Of a stretch of 64,000 nt of DNA, positions 1 through 7,985 are shown one piece after another. The translations under genes were made by a program, and so were the position numbers. The notes under the pieces are model-generated. The model was not told the origin of the DNA, did not search any database, and saw nothing but the letters and a program-made list of their open reading frames with translations. The first letter of the stretch is position 1. Every line of letters begins with the position of its first letter. The stretch is from Chitinophaga oryziterrae (GTDB taxonomy: Bacteria > Bacteroidota > Bacteroidia > Chitinophagales > Chitinophagaceae), in assembly GCF_009758125.1 (NCBI RefSeq), contig NZ_WRXO01000014.1, positions 1 through 64,000 on the forward strand, written 5' to 3'.

Positions 1-1
1 T

Positions 2-1573
2 AATAATCTCAGCCTGGAAACCCAGCGGAAAACGATAGACCAGTATAGTGAACGGAATAAAGTGCCGATAGTCGCCTACTTTGGCGGTTCTCATGAAAGT
101 GCTAAGACAGATGGCCGTAAAGAGTTCCAGCGAATGCTGGACTACATTAAAAAGAACCGGGGGAAGGTCAGGTATATTTATGTCTATGCACTGGACAGGT
201 TTTCCCGTACCGGAGGAGCTGCTATCAAACTAAAAGATGATCTGCGGGAAGAATACGGCGTATTGGTAGACGCAGTGACGCAACCAGCGGATACCAGCTC
301 CCCAAGTGGTGTATTGCAACAGGATGTGCAGCTCATTTTCAGCCACCATGATAACCAGATGCGCAGGCTAAGAGCTATCACTGGCATGAAGGCTAAATTT
401 GAGAAAGGCATCTGGATTACCAGACCGCCACAGGGATATGATATTGTAAGAGTAAACAATGAGCGCAGGCTGGTGGTGAACGAAACTGGTAAAAAGCTCC
501 GTAAGGCTTTTATGTGGAAAGCAGGAGGAATGAAAAACGAGGAGATCCTGGAAAAATTAAAGACAATGGGCATCCCTATGTATAAACAACAACTTACCAA
601 AATCTTTAAAAGACCATTTTATTGTGGATTGATCAATCATGGATTGTTAGAGGGAGAGATCGTGGAAGGAACACATGAAAAGCTGGTCAGCCGGGAGGTC
701 TTCTTAAAGGTCAATGACATTAACGAGCAAAATACCGGTTACGGCGTACCTCATAAAAAAGAACAGGACGAAGTGCCGCTAAAGGTATTTATCAAATGTG
801 ATGCCTGCAACCAGCCTTTTACAGGCTATGTGGTGAAGGGAAAGAATCTATGGTACTACAAATGCCGGACAACCGGCTGTAAATGCAATAAAAGCGCTAA
901 GACTATGCATAACCTGTTTGCTGACTTGTTAAGTCAATTTGAGGTAAGGGAAGAATTTGCAGAATCCCTGCAATTAGCAATGGTTGACTCCTACCATGAA
1001 ATGACGAAGGAGAACGCAACACAGCATAAAATCCTAAAAGTCCAGCTGGCAGAAATAGAGAAAAAGATAGACAATATAAAAGAGAAGTACTATGGGCTCA
1101 ATAAAATGAATGAGGACGACTTTGATAAATTCTCTGCAAAATACAATGAGGAGCTGGAAGCAATTAAGAAGGAACTTGAAAAAACGGAATGTAGCATTTC
1201 GAACCTGGAAGAAAAGATAGCTGCTGCCATTAATTTATCTACCAAACTAAGCACAGTATGGCATTCCAGCGACACGACCATGAAAGAGAAACTACAAAAG
1301 TTACTCTTCCCTGAAGGAATTGTCTATGATCGTAAAAATGACGCATTTCGAACCGGGAAAGTAAATGTTGTTTTCGCCCAGATGGCGCACCTGCAAAGGG
1401 AACTATCGGGCAAAGAAAAAGGGACAAATCATACTTGTGATGATTTGTCCCTCTTAGCGGAGAGAGAGGGATTCGAACCCTCGGTAAAGTTTTCACCCTA
1501 CGACGGTTTAGCAAACCGTTCCTTTCGGCCACTCAGGCATCTCTCCCCGTCCCATTCGGGGTTGCAAAAATAG
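2..1573 (+). CDS. Large serine recombinase, 5' end outside window
   Basis: The frame is open from base 2, so the start codon and the catalytic serine region lie upstream of the window. The visible part begins with a SLETQ-type segment of the resolvase catalytic domain and contains the DRFSR active-site motif. It continues with a recombinase domain, a zinc-ribbon (CDAC near nt 800, then CRTTGCKC) and a long charged coiled coil (about nt 1000-1230), the order typical of large serine recombinases that move integrative elements. The last ~45 codons read antisense through tRNA-Ser and stop with TAG inside the tRNA promoter, so the C-terminal tail is probably set by the integration site. Seen: domains and overlap. 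Inferred: this is the integrase at one end of an element extending to the left. Confidence 0.9.
   Translation, partial: NNLSLETQRKTIDQYSERNKVPIVAYFGGSHESAKTDGRKEFQRMLDYIKKNRGKVRYIYVYALDRFSRTGGAAIKLKDDLREEYGVLVDAVTQPADTSSPSGVLQQDVQLIFSHHDNQMRRLRAITGMKAKFEKGIWITRPPQGYDIVRVNNERRLVVNETGKKLRKAFMWKAGGMKNEEILEKLKTMGIPMYKQQLTKIFKRPFYCGLINHGLLEGEIVEGTHEKLVSREVFLKVNDINEQNTGYGVPHKKEQDEVPLKVFIKCDACNQPFTGYVVKGKNLWYYKCRTTGCKCNKSAKTMHNLFADLLSQFEVREEFAESLQLAMVDSYHEMTKENATQHKILKVQLAEIEKKIDNIKEKYYGLNKMNEDDFDKFSAKYNEELEAIKKELEKTECSISNLEEKIAAAINLSTKLSTVWHSSDTTMKEKLQKLLFPEGIVYDRKNDAFRTGKVNVVFAQMAHLQRELSGKEKGTNHTCDDLSLLAEREGFEPSVKFSPYDGLANRSFRPLRHLSPSHSGLQK
1412..1451 (-). terminator. Rho-independent terminator of tRNA-Ser
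   Basis: A perfect 12-bp stem (1421-1432 with 1440-1451, 7-nt loop) is followed on the minus strand by TTTTTCTTT. It begins 6 nt after the tRNA 3' end and lies inside the recombinase coding sequence. Confidence 0.85.
1458..1546 (-). tRNA. tRNA-Ser (anticodon GCU)
   Basis: On the minus strand this 89-nt sequence has a 7-bp acceptor stem (GGAGAGA/TCTCTCC), a D-arm, an anticodon loop TTGCTAA with anticodon GCT, the long variable arm typical of serine tRNAs, a T-arm with GGTTCGAATCC, and discriminator G. CCA is not encoded. It is a common type of integration target, and here it is overlapped on the opposite strand by the recombinase reading frame. The gene looks intact and should be functional. 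Confidence 0.95.
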
Positions 1574-1595
1574 TAATTATTTAGAATTAACCAAA
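1565..1595 (-). promoter_or_regulatory. Bacteroidota promoter of tRNA-Ser
   Basis: On the minus strand TTTG (1592-1595), a 19-bp spacer and TATTTTTG (1565-1572) match the Bacteroidota -33/-7 consensus TTTG N19-21 TAnnTTTG. The tRNA starts 19 nt downstream of the -7 box. The recombinase stop codon (1571-1573) falls inside the -7 box. Confidence 0.8.
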
Positions 1596-1757
1596 AGCAA
1601 TTTCATGTATTTAAAAATCTTCCGAAACAATCTCCATCTATACAACATTATAAATAGCTGTAATGAAAGCCTTTAACTCCTCACAAAACATCTAAACCCG
1701 CTTTAACAGCAATAAAGACACGAAAAAACTATATCCCAGAAATTTATATAACACATA

Positions 1758-1787
1758 ATTCTTATGAATATGCGTAATCATAAGAAT
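1758..1787. promoter_or_regulatory. Palindromic operator-like site upstream of fabF
   Basis: ATTCTTATGA (1758-1767) and TCATAAGAAT (1778-1787) are perfect 10-bp inverted repeats around a 10-bp centre. The site lies just upstream of the putative fabF -7 box, where a dimeric repressor would block RNA polymerase. There is no T-tract, so it is not a terminator. The binding protein is unknown. Confidence 0.5.
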
Positions 1788-1794
1788 AAGTGAC

Positions 1795-1802
1795 TAAATT
1801 TG
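1795..1802 (+). promoter_or_regulatory. Putative -7 box of fabF
   Basis: TAAATTTG matches TAnnTTTG and lies 33 nt before the fabF ATG. No clear TTTG -33 box is seen. Confidence 0.5.
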
Positions 1803-1835
1803 CGCTCTAACTTTCGATTTTAAAGTCAAAGCAAT

Positions 1836-3098
1836 ATGCGCACTGTTACATTAAAAAGGGTTGTGGTTACCGGGCTTGGGGCCTTAACGCCTATCGGAAA
1901 TGATGTAAACACTTTCTGGAATAATCTGAAAACAGGCACCAGTGGTGCCGGCCCAATTACACGTTTCGATATCACTGAGTTTAAAACCAAGTTCGCATGC
2001 GAACTCAAGGGTTTTAATATAGAAGACTTCATGGAGAAGAAGGAAGCCCGTAAAATGGACATGTTCACCCAATATGCAATGGTGGCTGCTCAGGAGGCTG
2101 TAGAAAATGCAGGACTTCACCTGGATGGTGTAGATAAAACCATGGTGGGTGTTATCTGGGCTTCCGGTAACGGCGGTATGCAAACCTTCGAAGACCAGAT
2201 CATCGAATTTGCAAATGCCAACTTCGTTCCTAAGTTCAATCCTTTCTTCATTCCCAAACTGATCTCCGATATCGCCGCAGGGCAAATATCCATGAAATAT
2301 GGTTTCATGGGCGTAAATTATTGCACCGTATCTGCCTGCGCTTCTTCAAGCAGCGCACTGGTGGATGCTTTCAACTTCATCCGCCTGGGTAAAGCCAATG
2401 CCATCGTAGCCGGTGGTTCAGAAGCGCCTATCACCCGCGCAGGTATTGCCGGTTTCAATGCCCTCAAGGCACTGTCTACCCGCAATGAAGACCCTACTCA
2501 TGCTTCCCGTCCTTTCGATATCACCCGCGATGGTTTCGTAATGGGCGAAGGTGCTGGTGCTATCATCCTGGAAGAATATGAACATGCTGTGAAAAGAGGT
2601 GCTACCATCTACGCAGAAATGGTAGGCGGCGCTATGACCGCAGATGCTTATCACCTTACCGCTACTCATCCGGAAGGCCTCGGCGCCCGCCTGGGTATGC
2701 AGAGAGCGCTGGAAGATGCTGAACTGAAGCCGGAAGATGTAGATTATATCAACGCACACGCTACCTCCACCCCTCTGGGCGACGTCAGTGAACTGAAAGG
2801 TATCACCGGCGTATTCGGCGACTACGTAACTAAACTAAACATCAGCGCCACCAAATCCATGACAGGCCATCTGTTAGGAGCTGCCGGCGCCATCGAGGCC
2901 ATTACCTGTATCAAGTCAACACTGCACGATATCATCCCTCCTACCATCAACACCGGTGAACTGGGAGAAGGTATTCCTACTAACCTCAACCTTACCCTCG
3001 GTAAGGCGCAGGAACGTAACGTCAACGTAGCGATGAGCAATACTTTTGGCTTCGGCGGACACAACGCTATCGTAATATTCAAGAAATTCCAGGCATAA
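1836..3098 (+). CDS. fabF: Beta-ketoacyl-ACP synthase II
   Basis: Condensing enzyme of fatty-acid elongation in the cytoplasm: it joins malonyl-ACP to acyl-ACP with loss of CO2. At 420 aa it has the normal length. The catalytic triad is visible: Cys168 in VSACASS, His308 in NAHATSTPLGD and His345 in KSMTGHLLGAAG, with Lys340 beside it. The N-terminus RVVVTGLGALTPIG and the C-terminal NTFGFGGHNA glycine loop are canonical. The gene stands alone here (acpP is not adjacent) and ends in a strong terminator, so it is probably monocistronic and expressed from the promoter with the palindromic site upstream. Confidence 0.97.
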   Translation: MRTVTLKRVVVTGLGALTPIGNDVNTFWNNLKTGTSGAGPITRFDITEFKTKFACELKGFNIEDFMEKKEARKMDMFTQYAMVAAQEAVENAGLHLDGVDKTMVGVIWASGNGGMQTFEDQIIEFANANFVPKFNPFFIPKLISDIAAGQISMKYGFMGVNYCTVSACASSSSALVDAFNFIRLGKANAIVAGGSEAPITRAGIAGFNALKALSTRNEDPTHASRPFDITRDGFVMGEGAGAIILEEYEHAVKRGATIYAEMVGGAMTADAYHLTATHPEGLGARLGMQRALEDAELKPEDVDYINAHATSTPLGDVSELKGITGVFGDYVTKLNISATKSMTGHLLGAAGAIEAITCIKSTLHDIIPPTINTGELGEGIPTNLNLTLGKAQERNVNVAMSNTFGFGGHNAIVIFKKFQA

Positions 3099-3117
3099 CC
3101 CACTGGTTATATTATAG

Positions 3118-3148
3118 AAGCGGATCACAACTGTGATCCGCTTTTTTA
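3118..3148 (+). terminator. Rho-independent terminator of fabF
   Basis: Perfect 11-bp stem 3118-3128/3133-3143 with loop AACT, running into TTTTTT. Confidence 0.9.
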
Positions 3149-3237
3149 TTTCACTAAAAATTTTAGTACTCGCTAATTATGGCGTAGTTTAGTAGTCTAA
3201 ATTAGTTCGTGGCCAACCACGCCTTTTTACTACTAAT

Positions 3238-6114
3238 ATGGCAAAGAAGAAAGAGAATGTAACTACGCCGGAACCCGTACTCATACCAGCAGATGATCAT
3301 ATAGAAGTGTTTGGTGCCCGGGTTCATAACCTGAAAAACCTGGATATTCAGTTACCTAAAAATAAATTGGTTGTCATCACCGGCATCAGCGGAAGCGGTA
3401 AATCATCGCTCGCTTTTGACACCATTTATGCAGAGGGACAAAGACGCTACATGGAAAGTTTTTCCGCTTATGCCCGCCAGTTTATCGGCGACATGGAAAG
3501 ACCCGATGTTGATAAGATTACCGGCCTATCGCCCGTTATCTCCATCGAACAGAAAACGACCAACAAAAATCCCCGCTCTACTGTAGGTACCATCACGGAA
3601 ATATATGACTTCCTCCGCCTCCTCTACGCCCGCGTAGGTCAGGCTTATTCATATAATACCAACAAACGCATGACCCGCTTCTCCGAAGAAGAGATCCTGG
3701 ACCATGTGTTCAAAAATTTCCCTAAAAAGAAACTGGTCATCCTGGCTCCATTGATCCGTGGACGTAAAGGTCATTACCGCGAACTGTTCGAACAACTACG
3801 CAAACAAGGCTACCTGAAAGTAAGAGTGAACGGGGAGATACTCGACCTGAAAGAACGCATGCAGGTCGACCGCTACAAGATTCATGATATAGAATTGGTG
3901 GTAGACAGAGTACAGGTATTGGAGGATGCCCGTACAAGAATCAGTCAGAGTGTGCAGAAAGCCCTGCAGATGGGTAAAGGGCTGCTCTTTATCATGGATA
4001 ACGACAGCAACAAAATCAATCAGTACAGTAAACAACTGATGTGTGAGGATACCGGTATCTCCTACGAGGAACCATCTCCCAACACATTCTCCTTTAACTC
4101 TCCATACGGCGCCTGCCCACGCTGTAAAGGGCTTGGTACTATCTACCAGATAGATATGGATGAGGTGATACCGGATTATTCCCGCTCTATCAATGAAGGC
4201 GGCCTGGCCCCTTTAGGGGAAGCCCGCGATACCTTTACCTTTAAACAGGTACAGCAGCTGGCAAAGAAATTCAAATTCTCCCTCACCGCTCCTCTCTCCG
4301 ATATCCCGCAGAAATCTTTAAACCTGCTGCTGTTCGGCGATGAGAACGGGAAGCTGGAAATGGATATGGGCTTCGAAGAAGACGGGGAACCTACCTACTC
4401 CACAGAATATGAAGGGGTCATCAATACCGTGCGCCGCTTCTTCAATGATACTTCTTCGGAAGCTGTCCGCAACTGGGCGGAAGGTTTCATGAAACTCAAT
4501 ACCTGCCCGGAATGTAATGGCACCCGTCTTAAAAAAGAAAGCCTCTATTTTAAGGTAGATGAAAAGAACATCGCCGAACTGGGTGAGATGGACCTGGATA
4601 AACTCCTGGCCTGGTTCAATGACATCGAAAAACGACTGGATAAGAAACAGAACACCATCGCCAAAGATATCCTCAAAGAAATCCGCGAACGACTGGGATT
4701 CTTACTGGGCGTAGGTTTAAACTACCTCACACTCTACCGCGCTACCCGCTCTTTAAGCGGCGGGGAAAGTCAGCGTATCCGCCTGGCCACTCAGATAGGT
4801 TCCCAGCTAATGGGGATCACCTATATCCTGGATGAGCCAAGTATAGGACTCCATCAGCGCGATAATATGCAGCTGATACAGGCACTCCGTAACTTAAAAG
4901 AAATGGGCAATACCGTGATCGTAGTGGAACATGATAAAGATATCATGCTGCATGCAGATCATCTGATAGACGTTGGCCCGGGTGCGGGCGTTCACGGTGG
5001 ACAGATCATTGCACAAGGCACTCCTGCCCAGATATTAAAGTTAAAAACACCTACCGCGGGATATCTGAACGGTTCTCTGGTAACACCGGTCCCTGAAGAA
5101 AGACGCAAGGGCAACGGTAAATTCCTGGAACTGAAAGGCGCTACCGGCAACAACCTGAAAAATGTAAGCGTGAAATTCCCCCTGGGAACCTTCATCTGCG
5201 TGACAGGCGTTTCTGGAAGTGGTAAATCTACCCTGATCAACGAAACGCTGTACCCGATCCTCAGCAAACATGCCTACGATTCCAAAATGGTCCCTATGCC
5301 TTACAAAAGCATCAAGGGCCTGGAAAATTTAGATAAAGTAATTGAGATTGATCAGTCGCCCATCGGGCGTACGCCCCGTAGCAACCCGGCTACCTACTGC
5401 GGATTCTTTACCGATATACGTACCCTCTTCTCCCAGGTACCGGAAGCCAAGATCCGCGGATATGCTGCCGGACGATTCTCCTTCAATGTGAAAAGCGGCC
5501 GCTGTGAAGTGTGTGAAGGTGGTGGCATGAGAGTAATAGAAATGAACTTCCTGCCGGATGTATACGTAAAGTGTGAAAAATGTAACGGCAGACGTTATAA
5601 CAGGGAAACCCTGGAAATCCGCTATAAAGGCAAATCCATCTCCGACGTACTCGATATGACCGTAGATGAAGCCGTGGAATTCTTCCAGCCGGTAAACTTC
5701 ATTTACCGTAAGGTAAAGACCTTACAGGATGTTGGACTGGGATACATTACCCTGGGACAATCAGCCGTTACCCTCTCCGGTGGTGAGGCACAACGTGTGA
5801 AACTGGCAACGGAACTGTCTAAAAAAGATACCGGCAAAACGATCTATATTTTAGACGAACCCACTACCGGCCTTCACTTCCAGGATATACAGCTGCTGCT
5901 AAATGTGCTGAATAAACTGGTAGACCGTGGCAATACCGTCCTGGTGATAGAACATAACCTGGATGTTATCAAGATGGCAGATTACATCGTTGACCTTGGC
6001 CCCGAAGGTGGCGGAGGTGGTGGTACCATCCTTTGCACCGGTACTCCCGAAGTAGTGAGCGAATGTAAAGACAGTCATACAGCCCGCTTCCTTAAAAAAG
6101 AACTTGAATCATAA
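3238..6114 (+). CDS. uvrA: UvrABC system protein A
   Basis: Damage-sensing ATPase of nucleotide excision repair; it works as a dimer with UvrB. At 958 aa it is full length. Two ABC modules are visible: Walker A GISGSGKSS (about residues 49-57) and GVSGSGKST (about 657-665), with signatures SLSGGESQRI and TLSGGEAQRV and Walker B/D-loops LDEPSIGL and LDEPTTGL. The C-terminal zinc finger (CEVC...CEKC, about 757-784) is complete. The first zinc module has only Cys269 in its first pair (CEDT instead of CxxC), followed by Cys293 and Cys296. The gene is flanked by terminators on both sides, so it is a single-gene unit. Confidence 0.97.
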   Translation: MAKKKENVTTPEPVLIPADDHIEVFGARVHNLKNLDIQLPKNKLVVITGISGSGKSSLAFDTIYAEGQRRYMESFSAYARQFIGDMERPDVDKITGLSPVISIEQKTTNKNPRSTVGTITEIYDFLRLLYARVGQAYSYNTNKRMTRFSEEEILDHVFKNFPKKKLVILAPLIRGRKGHYRELFEQLRKQGYLKVRVNGEILDLKERMQVDRYKIHDIELVVDRVQVLEDARTRISQSVQKALQMGKGLLFIMDNDSNKINQYSKQLMCEDTGISYEEPSPNTFSFNSPYGACPRCKGLGTIYQIDMDEVIPDYSRSINEGGLAPLGEARDTFTFKQVQQLAKKFKFSLTAPLSDIPQKSLNLLLFGDENGKLEMDMGFEEDGEPTYSTEYEGVINTVRRFFNDTSSEAVRNWAEGFMKLNTCPECNGTRLKKESLYFKVDEKNIAELGEMDLDKLLAWFNDIEKRLDKKQNTIAKDILKEIRERLGFLLGVGLNYLTLYRATRSLSGGESQRIRLATQIGSQLMGITYILDEPSIGLHQRDNMQLIQALRNLKEMGNTVIVVEHDKDIMLHADHLIDVGPGAGVHGGQIIAQGTPAQILKLKTPTAGYLNGSLVTPVPEERRKGNGKFLELKGATGNNLKNVSVKFPLGTFICVTGVSGSGKSTLINETLYPILSKHAYDSKMVPMPYKSIKGLENLDKVIEIDQSPIGRTPRSNPATYCGFFTDIRTLFSQVPEAKIRGYAAGRFSFNVKSGRCEVCEGGGMRVIEMNFLPDVYVKCEKCNGRRYNRETLEIRYKGKSISDVLDMTVDEAVEFFQPVNFIYRKVKTLQDVGLGYITLGQSAVTLSGGEAQRVKLATELSKKDTGKTIYILDEPTTGLHFQDIQLLLNVLNKLVDRGNTVLVIEHNLDVIKMADYIVDLGPEGGGGGGTILCTGTPEVVSECKDSHTARFLKKELES

Positions 6115-6122
6115 AATCTTCT

Positions 6123-6151
6123 AAAGGCTCCGTAGATTTGCGGAGCCTTTT
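6123..6151 (+). terminator. Rho-independent terminator of uvrA
   Basis: AAAGGCTCCG (6123-6132) pairs with CGGAGCCTTT (6141-6150), 8-nt loop, short T run. Confidence 0.85.
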
Positions 6152-6216
6152 ACATTATGATTACCTTTGCCCGGAAAACGGACCATCCGATGCCCGTAAA
6201 TGATTAATATTCAAGC

Positions 6217-6684
6217 ATGAGATATATTGTTCTAATACTATTACTAACAGCGTTTGCAGCCTGCGAAGATGAAACAAAGACCTGCGACCAGACCCTCCTC
6301 GCAGATCTGGGCATCAACTTTAAAAAGGATTCACTGAATGGCTATATCAATAAAGACACCATCTGGCCCAAAGTAACCCTGATGGCCCTGGGTAAAGATA
6401 CCATCCTCAGTAGTGTTCCACGCTCCAGTGTATTCATATCATTATCACCACTATCAGATACTTCCCGTTTTTATCTGAAACTGGATTCTACCAAAACACC
6501 GGATACTCTTACATTCCGCTATACCAGGAAACCGAACTTTGTATCGGCCGGCTGCGGCTTCGCTACATTCTTCACCCTGGATACCGTCATTTCCACTTAT
6601 CATACTATCGACTCCATACATATTAACAACAAGGAAGTAAACAGTTCGAATGATACGCACCTTTCTCTATTTTTTATCTATTAG
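6217..6684 (+). CDS. Small lipoprotein, DUF6452-like
   Basis: 155 aa with a lipoprotein signal (hydrophobic stretch ending AFAAC, lipidated Cys at about 16). The rest is beta-rich with scattered cysteines (CDQTLLADLGINF, SAGCGFATFF). It overlaps the next gene by 35 bp, which indicates translational coupling. In many Bacteroidota a DUF6452 protein and a DUF6048 protein are adjacent, and both sequences here fit those families by recall. Function unknown; envelope location is the only firm inference. Confidence 0.75.
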   Translation: MRYIVLILLLTAFAACEDETKTCDQTLLADLGINFKKDSLNGYINKDTIWPKVTLMALGKDTILSSVPRSSVFISLSPLSDTSRFYLKLDSTKTPDTLTFRYTRKPNFVSAGCGFATFFTLDTVISTYHTIDSIHINNKEVNSSNDTHLSLFFIY

Positions 6685-7459
6685 CCTGCTGCTGGCCATC
6701 ACCACACAGGCCCAGGTAAAAGACAGCATCCGGATTAAACCCCTTGCTGACAGCATTGCTCATAAAAGGGACACGACTGCCCATAAACTGGCAACAAAAC
6801 CATTGCCGGCAAAATCAAAAGACAGTCTTCTCTATACGACCAGCGGTGGCCTGCGTATCGGACTGGATATCAGCCGGTTTGTACTGAAGGCCTTCCAGCC
6901 CTACAGGACAGACATTACCGTACAGGCAGATGCCCAGATAAACAAACGATTGTATGGCGCTATCGAATTAGGTTATAACAAAACTTCCCACAGCGATACC
7001 AACTACACCTATAAAGGCAACGGTCAATATGTAACGGTAGGAGTGGATTATGACTTCCTTAAAAAGAGGGATCCGGAGGAAAAAAATATGGTATACGGTG
7101 GTATCCGCTACGGCTTTGCTCATAACACCTACGAAGCGCCTGTCTATAAGTTGCATAGCGATTACTGGAGCAGCACAATTCCAGGGTCCTATCCCCAAAC
7201 AAGCATGACGGCCCACTGGATAGAACTGGTGTTTGGATTAAGGGTAGAAGTACTGAAGAATTTCTTCCTGGGATGGGGAGTGAGAGAAAAGATCATGGTC
7301 AGCAACAGCGCCAGTGATGCATTCCAGCCAATAGTCATACCCGGCTTCGGCAGCGGCGGCAAAAGATCTCAGTTCGACGTAACATACTCTGTTTCATATT
7401 ATATCCCGCTGTACAAAGTGAAAATTCACGTACCACGGGAAAAACCTAAAAAGGAATGA
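6650..7459 (+). CDS. Predicted outer-membrane beta-barrel protein, DUF6048-like
   Basis: 269 aa with a Sec signal peptide (cleavage after TTQAQ), a low-complexity linker rich in K, S and D (about 22-62), then alternating strands with barrel features (GGLRIGLDISRF, RLYGAIELGYN, NMVYGGIRYGFA, WIELVFGLRVE, YSVSYYIPLY). It starts inside the upstream lipoprotein gene, so the two are probably co-translated and may form one envelope unit. Function unknown. Confidence 0.75.
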   Translation: MIRTFLYFLSISLLLAITTQAQVKDSIRIKPLADSIAHKRDTTAHKLATKPLPAKSKDSLLYTTSGGLRIGLDISRFVLKAFQPYRTDITVQADAQINKRLYGAIELGYNKTSHSDTNYTYKGNGQYVTVGVDYDFLKKRDPEEKNMVYGGIRYGFAHNTYEAPVYKLHSDYWSSTIPGSYPQTSMTAHWIELVFGLRVEVLKNFFLGWGVREKIMVSNSASDAFQPIVIPGFGSGGKRSQFDVTYSVSYYIPLYKVKIHVPREKPKKE

Positions 7460-7481
7460 TCCGGACTAATCCCGGATCATT
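7455..7481. terminator. Shared hairpin between convergent genes
   Basis: AATGATCCGG (7455-7464) and CCGGATCATT (7472-7481) are perfect inverted repeats that include the stop codon of the + gene and the last bases of the - gene. The T-rich tract follows on the minus strand (CCTTTTTAGGTTTTT), so termination is best for the acetyltransferase gene. Confidence 0.65.
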
Positions 7482-7906
7482 TCAATATGTGGGATACCAT
7501 CTTCCAGATACATCTCACTACTCTGCACAAAACCCAGCGAAGTATAAAATTTCTGCAAATACTGCTGGGCGCCAATCTTAATAGGGGCTTTCCCAAAACG
7601 CTCTTCCACAGTAGCTATAGAATATTCCATCAGCAACCTTCCTGCCCCACTGCCACGCACCTTCGGGGAAGTTACCACCCTGCCGATAGACGCATACACA
7701 TACTTAATCCCCGGTCCGAATAACCGCGTATACGCTGCCAGTTCATCATCAATATATCCCATCACATGCACCGCCAGCTGGTCCGTATCGTCCATGTCCT
7801 GAAAAGCACATGCCTGCTCCACCACAAATACCTCGCTCCGCAAACGCAGTAAAGCATACAATTCTGTAGTGGTCAATTCTTCGAATGTCTTAACGATCCA
7901 TTGCAT
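7466..7906 (-). CDS. GNAT family N-acetyltransferase, ElaA-like
   Basis: 146 aa, about the length of E. coli ElaA. Visible features are the N-terminal RSEVFVVEQ segment, the acetyl-CoA pyrophosphate loop RGSGAGRLLM (R/Q-x-x-G-x-G/A) and the C-terminal YTSLGFVQ strand. It would transfer an acetyl group from acetyl-CoA to an unknown amine. It converges on the DUF6048-like gene. A TATTTTTG box on its strand at 7967-7974 could be its promoter. Confidence 0.85.
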   Translation of the reverse strand: MQWIVKTFEELTTTELYALLRLRSEVFVVEQACAFQDMDDTDQLAVHVMGYIDDELAAYTRLFGPGIKYVYASIGRVVTSPKVRGSGAGRLLMEYSIATVEERFGKAPIKIGAQQYLQKFYTSLGFVQSSEMYLEDGIPHIEMIRD

Positions 7907-7966
7907 AATTTATAGTATGAATACCCGCAATTAATAATAATTTAGCGACAATATTTCGGGATTTAG

Positions 7967-7974
7967 CAAAAATA
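7967..7974 (-). promoter_or_regulatory. Putative -7 box of the acetyltransferase gene
   Basis: TATTTTTG on the minus strand, about 60 nt before the ATG at 7906. No TTTG -33 box at the usual distance. Confidence 0.4.
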
Positions 7975-7985
7975 GAGAGAAACTG

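Noticed and set aside
1239-1532. 97-aa minus-strand ORF over the recombinase end and tRNA-Ser
   Set aside because: It reads through the tRNA sequence itself; the RNA gene and recombinase explain the DNA.
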